A stretch of DNA of 64,000 nt from Niallia circulans NBRC 13626 (GTDB taxonomy: Bacteria; Bacillota; Bacilli; Bacillales; Cytobacillaceae). Of the stretch, positions 27,631 through 37,053 are shown one piece after another. Within the stretch, counting starts at the first letter, position 1. Every line of letters begins with the position of its first letter. The position numbers and the translations under genes are program-made. The notes under the pieces are model-generated. The model was given only the letters and a program-made list of their open reading frames with translations. It was not told where the DNA came from and ran no database searches. The stretch is from the NCBI RefSeq assembly GCF_001591585.1, contig NZ_BCVE01000019.1, positions 21,832 to 85,831 on the forward strand. Reading direction: 5' to 3'.

Positions 27631-27674
27631 AGAAAACCTTGGTACAGCAAGAATTGAATATACCAAGGTTTTCT
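27631..27674 (+). terminator. Terminator after the HxlR gene
   Basis: AGAAAACCTTGGTA (27631-27644) and TACCAAGGTTTTCT (27661-27674) form a perfect 14-base stem with an AT-rich loop. It may act for both converging transcripts. Confidence 0.8.
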
Positions 27675-27741
27675 TGTTGTGATGCGGAAAAATAAATTTA
27701 CAACAATTAAGTAAGTTGATTGGGAATAAGGCTTATCCGTT

Positions 27742-28473
27742 CTATACAGTTTTCCTATGAAAATATAAATACCCTCCAAGAAAAAATAAAATAAAACTTC
27801 CTCCCACCACGGTTAGTAAGTGCTCCCAAGGAACAGAAAACACATCATCACTAGTATCACTGATATACATCATTGCAAAGGGCTGGGCCCATGGATAATA
27901 AGGTCCAAAACGCTCAGAATTAACCGCTAATATTGACGGTAATGTGAAGATCACATTGACAGCCAAAGGAGCAGCAAAACTCTTGAATAGAATAGACATC
28001 CACAATTGAAAAGCCACTAATGGAAACGTGGCAATCCATCCTCCGAAAATACTTTTCCAAACAATTTCAATTGGAAATGGATCTGTGAAACCTTTCATCA
28101 TTCCCACTCCATAAACGGCACCAAGGTAGAATAATTGTATAACCAATACGAGGAGCATTAACAATATGTATTTCCCTGTAAATACTTGTCCTCTTGTTAC
28201 AGGCAGTGCTAACAGCTGCTTCCAACCACCAGCTTGATGTTCATATTTGCATATCACACTCGCCAGCACCCCCGTGACCAAAGGTAAAAATAGTAAAGCA
28301 TATGTCAAGTTCATTGATAATAATGGTAAATACCATTCATTTATTTCAATTTCTACATGGAAGGGTTTAGCAGTCATCCCTGTAAAAAGGCCAATGAGAG
28401 GACCGGTAAAAATAATTAATAGGATTTTTGATTTTCGCAATTTAAACCATTCTGATTGAAGAATAGAGAGCAT
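27742..28473 (-). CDS. Lantibiotic-immunity-type ABC transporter permease
   Basis: The 243-residue membrane protein has about six helices and the start MLSILQSEWFKLRKSK typical of ABC-2/LanE-LanG permeases. It is the third gene of an ATPase-permease-permease operon like LanFEG or CprABC, which expel cationic lantibiotics from the membrane. It lies four bases after the upstream permease gene. No lantibiotic biosynthesis gene is nearby, so it is probably a stand-alone resistance module. Confidence 0.87.
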   Translation of the reverse strand: MLSILQSEWFKLRKSKILLIIFTGPLIGLFTGMTAKPFHVEIEINEWYLPLLSMNLTYALLFLPLVTGVLASVICKYEHQAGGWKQLLALPVTRGQVFTGKYILLMLLVLVIQLFYLGAVYGVGMMKGFTDPFPIEIVWKSIFGGWIATFPLVAFQLWMSILFKSFAAPLAVNVIFTLPSILAVNSERFGPYYPWAQPFAMMYISDTSDDVFSVPWEHLLTVVGGSFILFFLGGYLYFHRKTV

Positions 28474-28476
28474 TTA

Positions 28477-29187
28477 TTATTTCACATCCCTTCTTGTAAA
28501 ATCTATCATTCCAGCCATATATAATAAAATACCTACTCCAATTCCAAGCAGGACATTGATCATCGGCTCATTCCATTCGTTCGTTAATGAAGGCCACTTC
28601 CAAATCATCCAATCTGGTAAAACCAAAGCCGAATAAACAAAAATCACGCCTAAAACCCCTGTGGTAATCGGAATCCCTTGATTCTGACTAACAGTCGCAA
28701 TCCAAAGCTGTAATGCCAATATAGGCAGTGCGGCAAAATACGGATAAAAACTATATTTTACTATCTCAGCAAATGGAGTTTGCTCACCCAAATCTAAAAA
28801 GACTCCCAAAGCTATGGTAAATACCATCAATAGCACGGATGATAGGAATAAAAAAAATGCAAGCACTGTAAATTTTGATAAATAAACATTCATTTTGGAA
28901 ACAGGCAACGAAATCAGTTGCTTCCATGAATTCGTTTCATTTTCAATACTAGCCATAAAGGATGTTAAAATGACGATGCCTAATGCAAGTGCAAGTGGTG
29001 TAAAAGAACTTACATTCAATAAATAATATCCCCAATCATCCTCACTTTGTTTTAATAAATAATCCTTTCTCACTCCATAGTTAACCATCTGTAATGCGAC
29101 AACACCAAAGGGGCCTAAAAAGGTTAGAAACCAAAATCCTTTTCGTTTAATTTTTAAAAAGTCTGCCCTTAAAAGTTTTCCAATCAT
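28477..29187 (-). CDS. Lantibiotic-immunity-type ABC transporter permease
   Basis: The 236-residue permease has six hydrophobic segments and resembles its partner (ENETNSWKQLISLPVSKMNVY matches the partner's GGWKQLLALPVTRGQVF). The two probably arose by duplication and form the heterodimeric membrane part. Its start overlaps the ATPase stop by four bases. Confidence 0.87.
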   Translation of the reverse strand: MIGKLLRADFLKIKRKGFWFLTFLGPFGVVALQMVNYGVRKDYLLKQSEDDWGYYLLNVSSFTPLALALGIVILTSFMASIENETNSWKQLISLPVSKMNVYLSKFTVLAFFLFLSSVLLMVFTIALGVFLDLGEQTPFAEIVKYSFYPYFAALPILALQLWIATVSQNQGIPITTGVLGVIFVYSALVLPDWMIWKWPSLTNEWNEPMINVLLGIGVGILLYMAGMIDFTRRDVK

Positions 29188-30104
29188 ACTGCTTTCTCCT
29201 CCATAGTCATTTGAAGGAATATTTCTTCCAATGATCTCTTTTCCTCTTCAACACGATAAATCGAAAAACCCTCTTGAACAAGAGACTGTACAGCTTTTGC
29301 TACCCCCTCATTTGAATGCTCGGTTAATAAAATGATCCCATCTTGCCAATCAGCATTTATCCCTTTTCCTAATAAGGAGCGCCAAGCTAGCTTACTATCA
29401 CTAACCTTTAATAAAATCCTTTGCTGCGCATACATACGTAATGCTTCAATGGAATCCTGAAAAATCATTTTTCCTTTTGTAACGATCCCTACCGTTGTCG
29501 CCATTTGATCAATCTCTGACAATAAATGACTAGAAATTAATATAGTCATTCCTGTCTCAGCAGGCAATCGTTTAATTAAATTCCGGATCTCAATAATTCC
29601 GGATGGGTCTAGTCCGTTTGTAGGTTCATCCAAGATTAATAATTCGGGATTGTTTAATAGAGAAGCCGCAATTCCTAACCGTTGCTTCATTCCTAATGAA
29701 AAGCCTTTTACTTTTTTATTTGCCACGTCTTGTAATCGAACAATCTCTAATACTTCGTTAATTCTCGTTTTCGGCACCCCTAAAATCTTTCTCAATGCTT
29801 CTAAATTCTCATAAGCAGTTAGATGAGGATAATAGGATGGATTCTCTACTAGTGAACCTACTCTTTTTAATATGTCTCTTCTTTCCAGCCTTAAATCCTT
29901 TTGAAAAATATGAATCATACCCGATGTTGATTTCATCAACCCCAAAAGCATACGAATCGTCGTTGTCTTCCCTGCACCATTCGGCCCTAAAAATCCGTAT
30001 ATTTCTCCTTTTTTAATCTTCATGTTCAAGCCTGCAACAGCCTCTTCTTTACCAAAACGTTTAGATAAATTTTCCGTCTGCACTACATATTCCATTTCTC
30101 TCAC
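29184..30104 (-). CDS. ABC transporter ATP-binding protein, BcrA/LanF type
   Basis: The 306-residue ATPase has Walker A GPNGAGKTTT, the signature SLGMKQRLGIA and Walker B LLILDEPTNGLDPSG. A C-terminal extension after residue 215 is usual for BcrA/NisF-type ATPases. It heads the three-gene transporter operon, which begins about 90 bases after the terminator of the two-component genes. The pairing suggests that those genes induce it when a cell-envelope peptide is sensed. Confidence 0.92.
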   Translation of the reverse strand: MREMEYVVQTENLSKRFGKEEAVAGLNMKIKKGEIYGFLGPNGAGKTTTIRMLLGLMKSTSGMIHIFQKDLRLERRDILKRVGSLVENPSYYPHLTAYENLEALRKILGVPKTRINEVLEIVRLQDVANKKVKGFSLGMKQRLGIAASLLNNPELLILDEPTNGLDPSGIIEIRNLIKRLPAETGMTILISSHLLSEIDQMATTVGIVTKGKMIFQDSIEALRMYAQQRILLKVSDSKLAWRSLLGKGINADWQDGIILLTEHSNEGVAKAVQSLVQEGFSIYRVEEEKRSLEEIFLQMTMEEKAV

Positions 30105-30163
30105 CTCATCTTCTATCCTAGGAAAAGAAGGTTAAAACTGGGTATGCTGACAGGTTAAATTTT

Positions 30164-30214
30164 GTTTAAAAAAAGATAGATTGGAAAAGGTGCTAAATGA
30201 CCTTTTCCAATCTA
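30164..30214 (-). terminator. Terminator of the two-component operon
   Basis: TAGATTGGAAAAGGT (30177-30191) and its exact inverse (30200-30214) form a 15-base stem that includes the histidine-kinase stop codon. On the minus strand a run of seven T follows. Confidence 0.9.
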
Positions 30215-31593
30215 CCTTTACTTGAGTCTCTTTTTTTTATTATTTTTATTGTTGTTCCATGTTCACTTGACTTAATTTCCCAATATAACTCCATACCTTT
30301 CACCATCATATCAACAATAGACAATCCAATTCCTGCACCTGCTTCATTTGAAATACTCTTCATCCCTTTTCCTTTATCTGAAACAACTATAGCATCATAT
30401 TGATCTGTGGATTCCGTTTTCACACAAATATATCTTCCACTTTTAGCGTGACGCAATACATTTTGCAATAAATTATCTAATATACGTCCTAACCAAATTG
30501 GATCAACCGTCCATTTACTATTTTTAAACGGGAGTAATTTAACTTCTATTTCAAATCCCTCTTTTTCAAAAACCGGATACCATAAAGCTAAACATTCACG
30601 CACATAACGAATAACATCTATATCCTTCCAATCAACTTTATATTTACTAGCCATTAGTAGAGTATATGACATCAAATTTTCAATTAATCTATCAATATTC
30701 ACTACCGAGGCTTCCAACGCCTTTATTGCTTTTGTACCCTCTTCTGATAAATCTTCTTTAGCAATTGAATAGGTTTGAGCTCTTATTTTGGTTAAAGGTG
30801 TCCGTAAGTCATGAGAAAGATTAGCAATTAATTCCCGCCGTATTTGTTCTTCCTTCTGTTCACGTTGCTTACTTTCCTTGAGTTCAAATACCATTTGATT
30901 AAACGCTTTTTCAAGTTGTCCAATTTCATCCTGCTTTTTTACGTTAATCTGGATTGGCAAACCGTCAACATCCCGTATCTCCATCGCATCTTGTAATTGT
31001 AATAATCGTTTTCTGATGCCTCTAAAAAATAAAAAGGAAGCTATAATAAATAAGAAGATGATACAGATAACACCGACTAATAATATCGTGCCATAATTAT
31101 CATTTACTTTTTCAAGCGGAGATTTTAACGCAGTTCTAGGAATCTCAAAAACTATAAAGCCTCGAGATTCTTCATTTCCAACAAAGGCAATAACCGTAAA
31201 GGGGTCCCCTTCATAACGACCTTTGATAAATTTTGCTGTAAAAAAAGATGACCATTCGGAAGGAAGTTGTTCTCTTACATTTACTTGCTTTCCTAACTTA
31301 CCATTTTCATCCACCCAAAACATAGAGGCATCGTGAAATTGATTTTTCCACTTGGAAAAATGCTGTTCAATTGTTTCAGGCGTGACGTTTTTCAAATGGT
31401 TTGCTTCAGCATGCCACTTTGTCTCTATTTCATTGAAATCATTCCTATATTGGGATTGACTTCCACTTTCCATGTTTTCTGCAACACCAGACACAAATAT
31501 TGTGACAACTAGGAAGGCGAATTGAACAAGAAAAATGGCAATTAAAATAATCATCATGTACTTCGCCAATAATGATTGGAAAAACCTTCTCAT
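30193..31593 (-). CDS. Sensor histidine kinase
   Basis: The 466-residue kinase has a membrane segment at about 12-36, an extracytoplasmic sensor domain of about 125 residues and a second membrane segment (about 170-195). HAMP and HisKA follow, with LIANLSHDLRTPLTKIR, then HATPase_c with NLLQNVLRH and GIGLSIV. The start overlaps the response-regulator stop (ATGA). The large sensor domain differs from BceS-type intramembrane kinases. It probably controls the adjacent ABC transporter. Confidence 0.92.
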   Translation of the reverse strand: MRRFFQSLLAKYMMIILIAIFLVQFAFLVVTIFVSGVAENMESGSQSQYRNDFNEIETKWHAEANHLKNVTPETIEQHFSKWKNQFHDASMFWVDENGKLGKQVNVREQLPSEWSSFFTAKFIKGRYEGDPFTVIAFVGNEESRGFIVFEIPRTALKSPLEKVNDNYGTILLVGVICIIFLFIIASFLFFRGIRKRLLQLQDAMEIRDVDGLPIQINVKKQDEIGQLEKAFNQMVFELKESKQREQKEEQIRRELIANLSHDLRTPLTKIRAQTYSIAKEDLSEEGTKAIKALEASVVNIDRLIENLMSYTLLMASKYKVDWKDIDVIRYVRECLALWYPVFEKEGFEIEVKLLPFKNSKWTVDPIWLGRILDNLLQNVLRHAKSGRYICVKTESTDQYDAIVVSDKGKGMKSISNEAGAGIGLSIVDMMVKGMELYWEIKSSEHGTTIKIIKKRDSSKGRLEKVI

Positions 31594-32258
31594 ATTTTCA
31601 CCCGATATCCGATGCCGCGAATCGTTTCAATGATTGTTGGATTTGAAGGATTCTTTTCAATTTTTTCTCGTAAATAACGAATATGAACCATTAAAGTCTT
31701 ATCTCCTTCGATATATCGCTCGCCCCAAACGCCTTCATATAGCTGTTCCTTTGTTAATATTTGGTTCAAATGTCGAATAAAGAATTGAAATAAATGATAT
31801 TGTTTTCCTGTTAATTGAATTTCGCTTCCTGTGTCATTGTTTACTAATCTCATGTCTTTTGTATAAATAGTTAGATGTCGCAATTCTAATATATCGTCAT
31901 TTTTTTGATATCTTCTTATTAATACTTCGACACGAGCTGCAAGCTCATCAGGATGAAAAGGTTTTGTTAAATAATCATCTGCAAAATGAAGACCTTCTAT
32001 TTTATCCTCAATTGAGGTACGTGCGGAAAGCATTAAAATAGGCAAATCACTATTTTCTTTTTTGATACGCTTTCCGATAGAGAAACCATCTAATCCTGGT
32101 AACATTACGTCCAAAATGAGGATATCTACGGTTAATAGATACTCTTCCACTCCTTCGCCTGACTGTAGCCATGTTACTTCATATCCTCTTTCCGTTAGAT
32201 CCTTTGTCACCCAGCTGCCTATATCACTTTGATCTTCTATATACAATACATGAACCAT
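31590..32258 (-). CDS. OmpR-family response regulator
   Basis: The 222-residue regulator has a receiver domain (DVMLPGLDGFS with the phospho-accepting Asp, and KPF) and a winged-helix effector domain ending IRGIGYRVKI. I use the ATG at 32258, preceded by AAGGAGGAAGAA; the earlier ATG at 32303 has no binding site. It is the first gene of the kinase operon. Confidence 0.93.
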   Translation of the reverse strand: MVHVLYIEDQSDIGSWVTKDLTERGYEVTWLQSGEGVEEYLLTVDILILDVMLPGLDGFSIGKRIKKENSDLPILMLSARTSIEDKIEGLHFADDYLTKPFHPDELAARVEVLIRRYQKNDDILELRHLTIYTKDMRLVNNDTGSEIQLTGKQYHLFQFFIRHLNQILTKEQLYEGVWGERYIEGDKTLMVHIRYLREKIEKNPSNPTIIETIRGIGYRVKI

Positions 32259-32303
32259 TTCTTCCTCCTTTTTAAAATAGCTGCTTTCTTTAACATATAA
32301 CAT

Positions 32304-32841
32304 ACCTATATCAACCTATCAAAAGAGATCTTTGTTCCAACCTCTCCCTTGGCCTTGTTTCATCCACTGCTCAATCTAAAAAAACATCCTTTTTTACAAT
32401 ATTATCCAAGGGGTGGGTAAAGCTGTGCAACTTTTATAAACATATCGACTTTATTTTAAATCTACAGAAGATTTACCTCTTTTAATTTTTGATAGTATTC
32501 AAACGGATAGCCGTATCTACTAAAAGAATTCATACATGTTTGCCCGCTTAATGTAATTGATTAGTAGAGAGAAATATGACTATAAATTAATGAAAAGTGC
32601 CTTCCTAAAAATTATATCATTATTCTAATTAGTGGAGTAATTTCCAATATTAATTATAAATATATACCCGAATAGAAAATAATACATTTCAAATAGAGTG
32701 GCGTTTTTATTACAATAATTGCATAACAAATCTACTTTTTTTCCACATTTCATTTCTTTTTAAAAATGCATTGAAATTAATTTTATAATAAATTATTCTT
32801 ACATCATTATTGATCAATGAATTAACGAAAGGAATGGATGG
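32304..32841. other. AT-rich intergenic region
   Basis: No gene is supported here. It contains one array of the AACTTTATTTTAAA motif (annotated separately) at the border of the accessory region. It also holds the AT-rich upstream region of the serine hydrolase gene. Confidence 0.6.
32424..32462 (+). repeat. Tn7-like end motif array 1
   Basis: TGTGCAACTTTTATAAAC (32424-32441) and CGACTTTATTTTAAATC (32446-32462) are two copies of the motif found in both orientations at 40.9, 41.1, 43.8, 47.8 and 51.7-51.9 kb. The leading TGT is typical of Tn7-family termini. Confidence 0.5.
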
Positions 32842-33843
32842 ATGTATTTGACGTCAATATGTCTATTCGAAAAGGTAGAAATGAATAATACTCCCATTTC
32901 TAAATTTGAAAATTTAATAAAAAAAGAATATGCAAATATAGCAGGCATTGTTATTAGAAAAAATGAAAGTTTGATTTATGAAAAATATTTTGATGGATAC
33001 ACCAAAGAGGATGTATTGCATATTGCATCTGTAACAAAAAGTGTTATATCAGTTCTTATTGGCATTGCAATAGATAAAGGATATATAAAAAATATAGAAC
33101 AGAAAGTATTAGAATTTTTTCCAGATTACACAGTTAAGCGTGGTGAAAAAACAATACAAAATATAACAATAAAAAATTTGATGACAATGACTGCACCATA
33201 TAAATACAAATCAGAGCCATATACAAAGATTTATACAAGTGACGACTGGGTAAAAGCTACACTGGATTTGCTAGGGGGAAAAGGCGATATTGGAGAATTT
33301 AAATATTCTACTGTTGGCACACATATTTTATCAGGTATACTTACTAATGCAACTGGTCAATGTGTAATTGATTTCGCGACAGAGAACTTGTTTAAACCTC
33401 TTGATATTAAAGCTCCTAATAGTGCATTTATACTAAATAAAGAAGAATATTTTGCCTTCCTTAAGGATAAACATGTAACTGGTTGGATTACAGATCCTAA
33501 AAGTGTAAACACTGCAGGTGGGGGGCTTACCTTAACACCTCGGGATATGGCAAAAATAGGTCAGTTATTTTTAAATAATGGTGTATGGAACGGTCATCAA
33601 ATTCTCTCTTCCCAGTGGATAGAGGACAGCACAACGGAAAAAAGTCGATGGGGAAAGTTTTCATATGGATACTTGTGGTGGATTGTTGATGATTATTGCT
33701 ATGCAGCTTTTGGCGATGGGGGCAATGTAATTTATATAAACCCTAAACAGGAAATGGTAATTACTATTGCTTCTCGTTTTATGCCACGTGCCAAGGATAG
33801 AATTGAAATGATTAGAACGTATATAATGCCATTGTTCGAATAG
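32842..33843 (+). CDS. Serine hydrolase, beta-lactamase (class C) family
   Basis: The 333-residue protein has the SxxK motif as SVTK (about residue 65), a YST element in place of YxN (about 152), and GDGG near residue 293 in the KTG/HxG position. No signal peptide is evident, so it may act in the cytoplasm as an esterase or peptidase rather than a beta-lactamase. AAAGGA precedes the ATG at 32842. AT content is higher than in the backbone genes. Confidence 0.85.
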   Translation: MYLTSICLFEKVEMNNTPISKFENLIKKEYANIAGIVIRKNESLIYEKYFDGYTKEDVLHIASVTKSVISVLIGIAIDKGYIKNIEQKVLEFFPDYTVKRGEKTIQNITIKNLMTMTAPYKYKSEPYTKIYTSDDWVKATLDLLGGKGDIGEFKYSTVGTHILSGILTNATGQCVIDFATENLFKPLDIKAPNSAFILNKEEYFAFLKDKHVTGWITDPKSVNTAGGGLTLTPRDMAKIGQLFLNNGVWNGHQILSSQWIEDSTTEKSRWGKFSYGYLWWIVDDYCYAAFGDGGNVIYINPKQEMVITIASRFMPRAKDRIEMIRTYIMPLFE

Positions 33844-33884
33844 AGTCAAGAAATTGTGAAGTTTTCTGCTTGAACTCAGGTAAC

Positions 33885-34059
33885 CGTGAGGGGAACAAGA
33901 TAATAAAGTTCTTCAGTGCTCCGGAACAAGTGTTGAAAAACACTATTATTTCACCCCCATCCAAAACAGGACGGGGGTAAGTAGAAGTATTCGACATTGA
34001 ACAACTTAATTATAACCTTGACATTTTCTTTTTGTGGGTGGTATCAGCTTCACTGATAC
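33885..34059 (+). ncRNA. Structured non-coding segment resembling an IS200/IS605 right end/omega RNA
   Basis: Several hairpins follow one another: AGTGTT-GAAA-AACACT (33929-33944), CCCCCATCC with GGACGGGGG (33954-33977), and GTATCAG with CTGATAC (34041-34059). A GGGG at 33890 could pair with the CCCC, as in the pseudoknot of TnpB guide RNAs. No TnpB gene is present. The likeness is by architecture only; it may be a decayed element. Confidence 0.3.
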
Positions 34060-34182
34060 TCCTCAAGATAACCGAGAACTTCTCTTTTGATAGGTGGTTC
34101 CATCTTCTTTTTTCTTAAAACCATTAGGAGTGATGCTATTAGTCTTAATCCCATCACACAAGTTGTTTGCTTCTAGCTTTTT

Positions 34183-34338
34183 TCAGTAATTAACCTCACA
34201 TAAGTGCATAAAGTTAGCTGTATAGGGTTTTAGAGCTAACTCATAATAGCGTTTTTCTTTTACATTATAATAAACATAAAAGACTTCTTGTTCAGCAGTT
34301 TTACCATAACCTCCAAAGCCTTTGTTGTCCCGTCTAAA
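34183..34338 (-). pseudogene. Unidentified gene remnant
   Basis: An open minus-strand frame of 51 codons without a start codon ends at 34183. It includes DNKGFGGYGKTAEQEVFYVY followed by a Lys/Tyr-rich tail. Amino-acid composition looks protein-like, but the frame is closed by a stop upstream at 34339. I do not recognise the parent family. The rest of the gap 34060-34500 shows no gene. Confidence 0.3.
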
Positions 34339-34500
34339 TTAATTAGTATAGATATAAATTTAAAATTATTATGAAGTGTTTTTTAGATTAAGTTACCGAA
34401 TTCACATGTTGGAAATCAATAAACTTTCTCTCTAGTTTTTCTACAACCCTTTCTTATCAATTAAAAAGCCGAGAAATCTCTGGCTATTCCATTAATCTAA

Positions 34501-36483
34501 TCAAATCCTGCGTTTACTGACTCCATTAAAACACCAATGTACGGCAAACAGATGGGACATTGGTCCAATAAGCAATCCATATGCAGCAGTCATAAGTATA
34601 ATTTCAATTTCATTAGGTCTTTGTAACATGACAACAAAGATTACAAGTATAGTTCCTACAAACAATTCTTTTATCACACGGTTCTGAAGGATTCTCATCC
34701 ATGACTGACCTGCTAATCGTAATGGGAAGTCACGTTTTGCCTGTGATGCTGCTGCAATTAATGACCTGATTACAGTAGCAATACTGAAAGCAATCATCAG
34801 TGCAAACATGGAAAGATTCTGCAGCCATACAAGGTATGCTGCGAACTGAGCTTGTAGTATACCCTCTTCTGCGATGTAAACAATTTTTAGTTCCCCACTG
34901 ATGCCGCGATTGCGCAGCGCCTTGGCATTAAGGCTGTGTTGTTCTAATAATTGCTGCGTAGCAGTTATACCAGTAAACACTATGTTGCCACTCGAGACCA
35001 TGGATGTCAAAGTCGTGTCATTAAAGCTGTCATACAGCGAGGGAACGACAACAAGCAGGATATCATCTCCAAAATAGAGACTTTCTCCCCCTCCCCCTTG
35101 TGCTACTGGAAGTTGGTATCCTTCGACTGGTTCGAAGAATTGTAATTGTTCGAATAGATACTTGGAATGCTCTTCTCTCGACAATATATCAACCTCTTCC
35201 TGGATTGCGTGAACAAGATCATTTGAAATGCTGCCGAGTGCAATTTTCGTTACAGTCGGCTGTTTCACTCCTTTAGAGACTAAGTCAAGCCAACGCTGGT
35301 TTACAAAAGAGACACCGGAGTACTCGCCAAAATCAAGCGGTGCCCACATTTCCTTTTTATAAGTATAAGAAAGCGCTACTGCATCCATCAATTCTGAATC
35401 CTTTATCATCCTGCCTATCATCGGCTGCATCCGATCCATTTCGTCAATATCTGTTGTGAACACAATTGACGCTTGGTCTGAAAGCTTCTTCCACTGCGTC
35501 ATTTCAGCTTCCTTAGCAGACGATTGTTTATAGGCAGACCAAGCAGGAGCAGTCGTAGCCACCACTAAAACAAACGTCAGCGCTTGGATTACAATCGCTG
35601 CTGATCGGAGACTTTTTACAGCTGGCTGTCTAGTAGCTAGCATGAAAACACTCGGCCATGCAGAGGCTGACATAATGAGTGCCACAAATATAGATATAGC
35701 AATAACAACTGCTTGTAAACTAATCAGTATTTTTAGGAAGGTACTAACATATATCCAGCCATGAAAAATCCCTACATAGCTTGCCGCAATTATAGCTACT
35801 GTTCCTGCCGAGCCTATTAGCGCCACACAAAACTCTGTAAGGTCCTGCATTTGAATCCGTACAATTGAAGACCCACCCAAAACACGAAGTGCACGCCCTC
35901 TTGCCCTCACTAACAACCAGAACAGTGCAAGCGATGAGATCAGTGCAAGTGATGCAAAAATTACGGTTGTAAAACCTCTTTCTTGCACCACGAATATAAA
36001 ACTATCAAAGATAGAGACATCCCTCCGGGTAACTTTTACTCCTTCATCTTTCAAAGTGTCTACAAACTCATTCAAATGAGAAGTATCGCCAGTAACGAGG
36101 TAGACCCCATCGGGATAAGAATTGGCAAGACGATGTTTGCCGACGATTTCGACTTTATTATCACCGTTAAACCCAGTAATTTCATCGGGCAAATCTTCCT
36201 CATCATTAAGCGTAACAAAGATCTTGCCATCTCCATCGCTCGCAAGATCAGGGGCAATCTTGACCAGTCCAAGATCCAAGCGTGTATCGAGTTCTACTAA
36301 CTTCGAAAATGCTTCAGTAATAGAGTACGCCGATTCATTGAAGGTAATGTTAAGCCTGCTTTCGCTGCCAATAGCTTGTGGGAAATCTCGATCATTCAGG
36401 TCGGTAATAATTGCAGCCAGCAGGACAAGTAAAATAAACAACGCACCCGATACAACCACTATGATACGCTTATAAATATTCAT
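34501..36483 (-). CDS. DUF1430 bacteriocin-associated integral membrane protein
   Basis: The 660-residue protein has an N-terminal helix (about 6-27), an extracytoplasmic domain (28-172), four or five helices between 173 and 322, a second external domain (about 325-550), and three C-terminal helices. This layout and the neighbouring ATPase fit the bacteriocin-associated seven-helix family found with lactococcin 972-type peptides, thought to act in export or immunity. AGGGAG precedes the ATG. It is the last gene of a four-gene minus-strand module. Confidence 0.75.
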   Translation of the reverse strand: MNIYKRIIVVVSGALFILLVLLAAIITDLNDRDFPQAIGSESRLNITFNESAYSITEAFSKLVELDTRLDLGLVKIAPDLASDGDGKIFVTLNDEEDLPDEITGFNGDNKVEIVGKHRLANSYPDGVYLVTGDTSHLNEFVDTLKDEGVKVTRRDVSIFDSFIFVVQERGFTTVIFASLALISSLALFWLLVRARGRALRVLGGSSIVRIQMQDLTEFCVALIGSAGTVAIIAASYVGIFHGWIYVSTFLKILISLQAVVIAISIFVALIMSASAWPSVFMLATRQPAVKSLRSAAIVIQALTFVLVVATTAPAWSAYKQSSAKEAEMTQWKKLSDQASIVFTTDIDEMDRMQPMIGRMIKDSELMDAVALSYTYKKEMWAPLDFGEYSGVSFVNQRWLDLVSKGVKQPTVTKIALGSISNDLVHAIQEEVDILSREEHSKYLFEQLQFFEPVEGYQLPVAQGGGGESLYFGDDILLVVVPSLYDSFNDTTLTSMVSSGNIVFTGITATQQLLEQHSLNAKALRNRGISGELKIVYIAEEGILQAQFAAYLVWLQNLSMFALMIAFSIATVIRSLIAAASQAKRDFPLRLAGQSWMRILQNRVIKELFVGTILVIFVVMLQRPNEIEIILMTAAYGLLIGPMSHLFAVHWCFNGVSKRRI

Positions 36484-36673
36484 CTCCCTTATCCACTCCT
36501 CTTTCCTTATGAAACTATTTATCCCTTGAATTACTGCCTATCATTCCCCTCTACAAGCTATATTAAAAACTCTGTAGCATAGATGAAAGGGGTCATATTC
36601 GAGGGTTCTAGACGAAATACCCGTGTACAAGTATCAGAAACAACATTTTAGGCAAACAGTTGAAAAGACAGTG

Positions 36674-37033
36674 TCAGCGCTTCACCAAATGAATCGGGAC
36701 CCCAAATCCTTCACTATGAGAGAGTAAATTATTTATAGCATCACGATCTGATTTCGAATCATAGCTCACCAAGATGAGTCCCCGTTTCAGATCATCTGAG
36801 CAAGGCTGACCAACCTCCACTTTAATCCCCTCTCCCAACTTTTCTATTTCCTTAGCTAAATTCGCATGATCGTTCAAAGCAGCATTGGCTTCTGCAACTG
36901 ATGGCAGCCGGTCGCATGGCGGGTGGGTATCTTTTGGTGATCCCGTTATCCAACCGTTTAGAAGCGCAAAGACTCCCATTACTAGTAGTAAACCAACAAT
37001 GAAACTGATAATAATCTTAGAAATCGGCTTCAT
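36674..37033 (-). CDS. Small membrane-anchored protein of the bacteriocin-type ABC module
   Basis: The 119-residue protein has one N-terminal membrane helix (about 7-26) and an external domain with two cysteines (HPPCDRLPS and VGQPCSDDL) that could form a disulfide. I do not recognise the family. AGGAGG precedes the ATG. It lies between the ATPase and the DUF1430 gene, so it is probably an accessory or immunity-type subunit. Confidence 0.75.
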   Translation of the reverse strand: MKPISKIIISFIVGLLLVMGVFALLNGWITGSPKDTHPPCDRLPSVAEANAALNDHANLAKEIEKLGEGIKVEVGQPCSDDLKRGLILVSYDSKSDRDAINNLLSHSEGFGVPIHLVKR

Positions 37034-37053
37034 GCATATCCTCCTTATATTCT

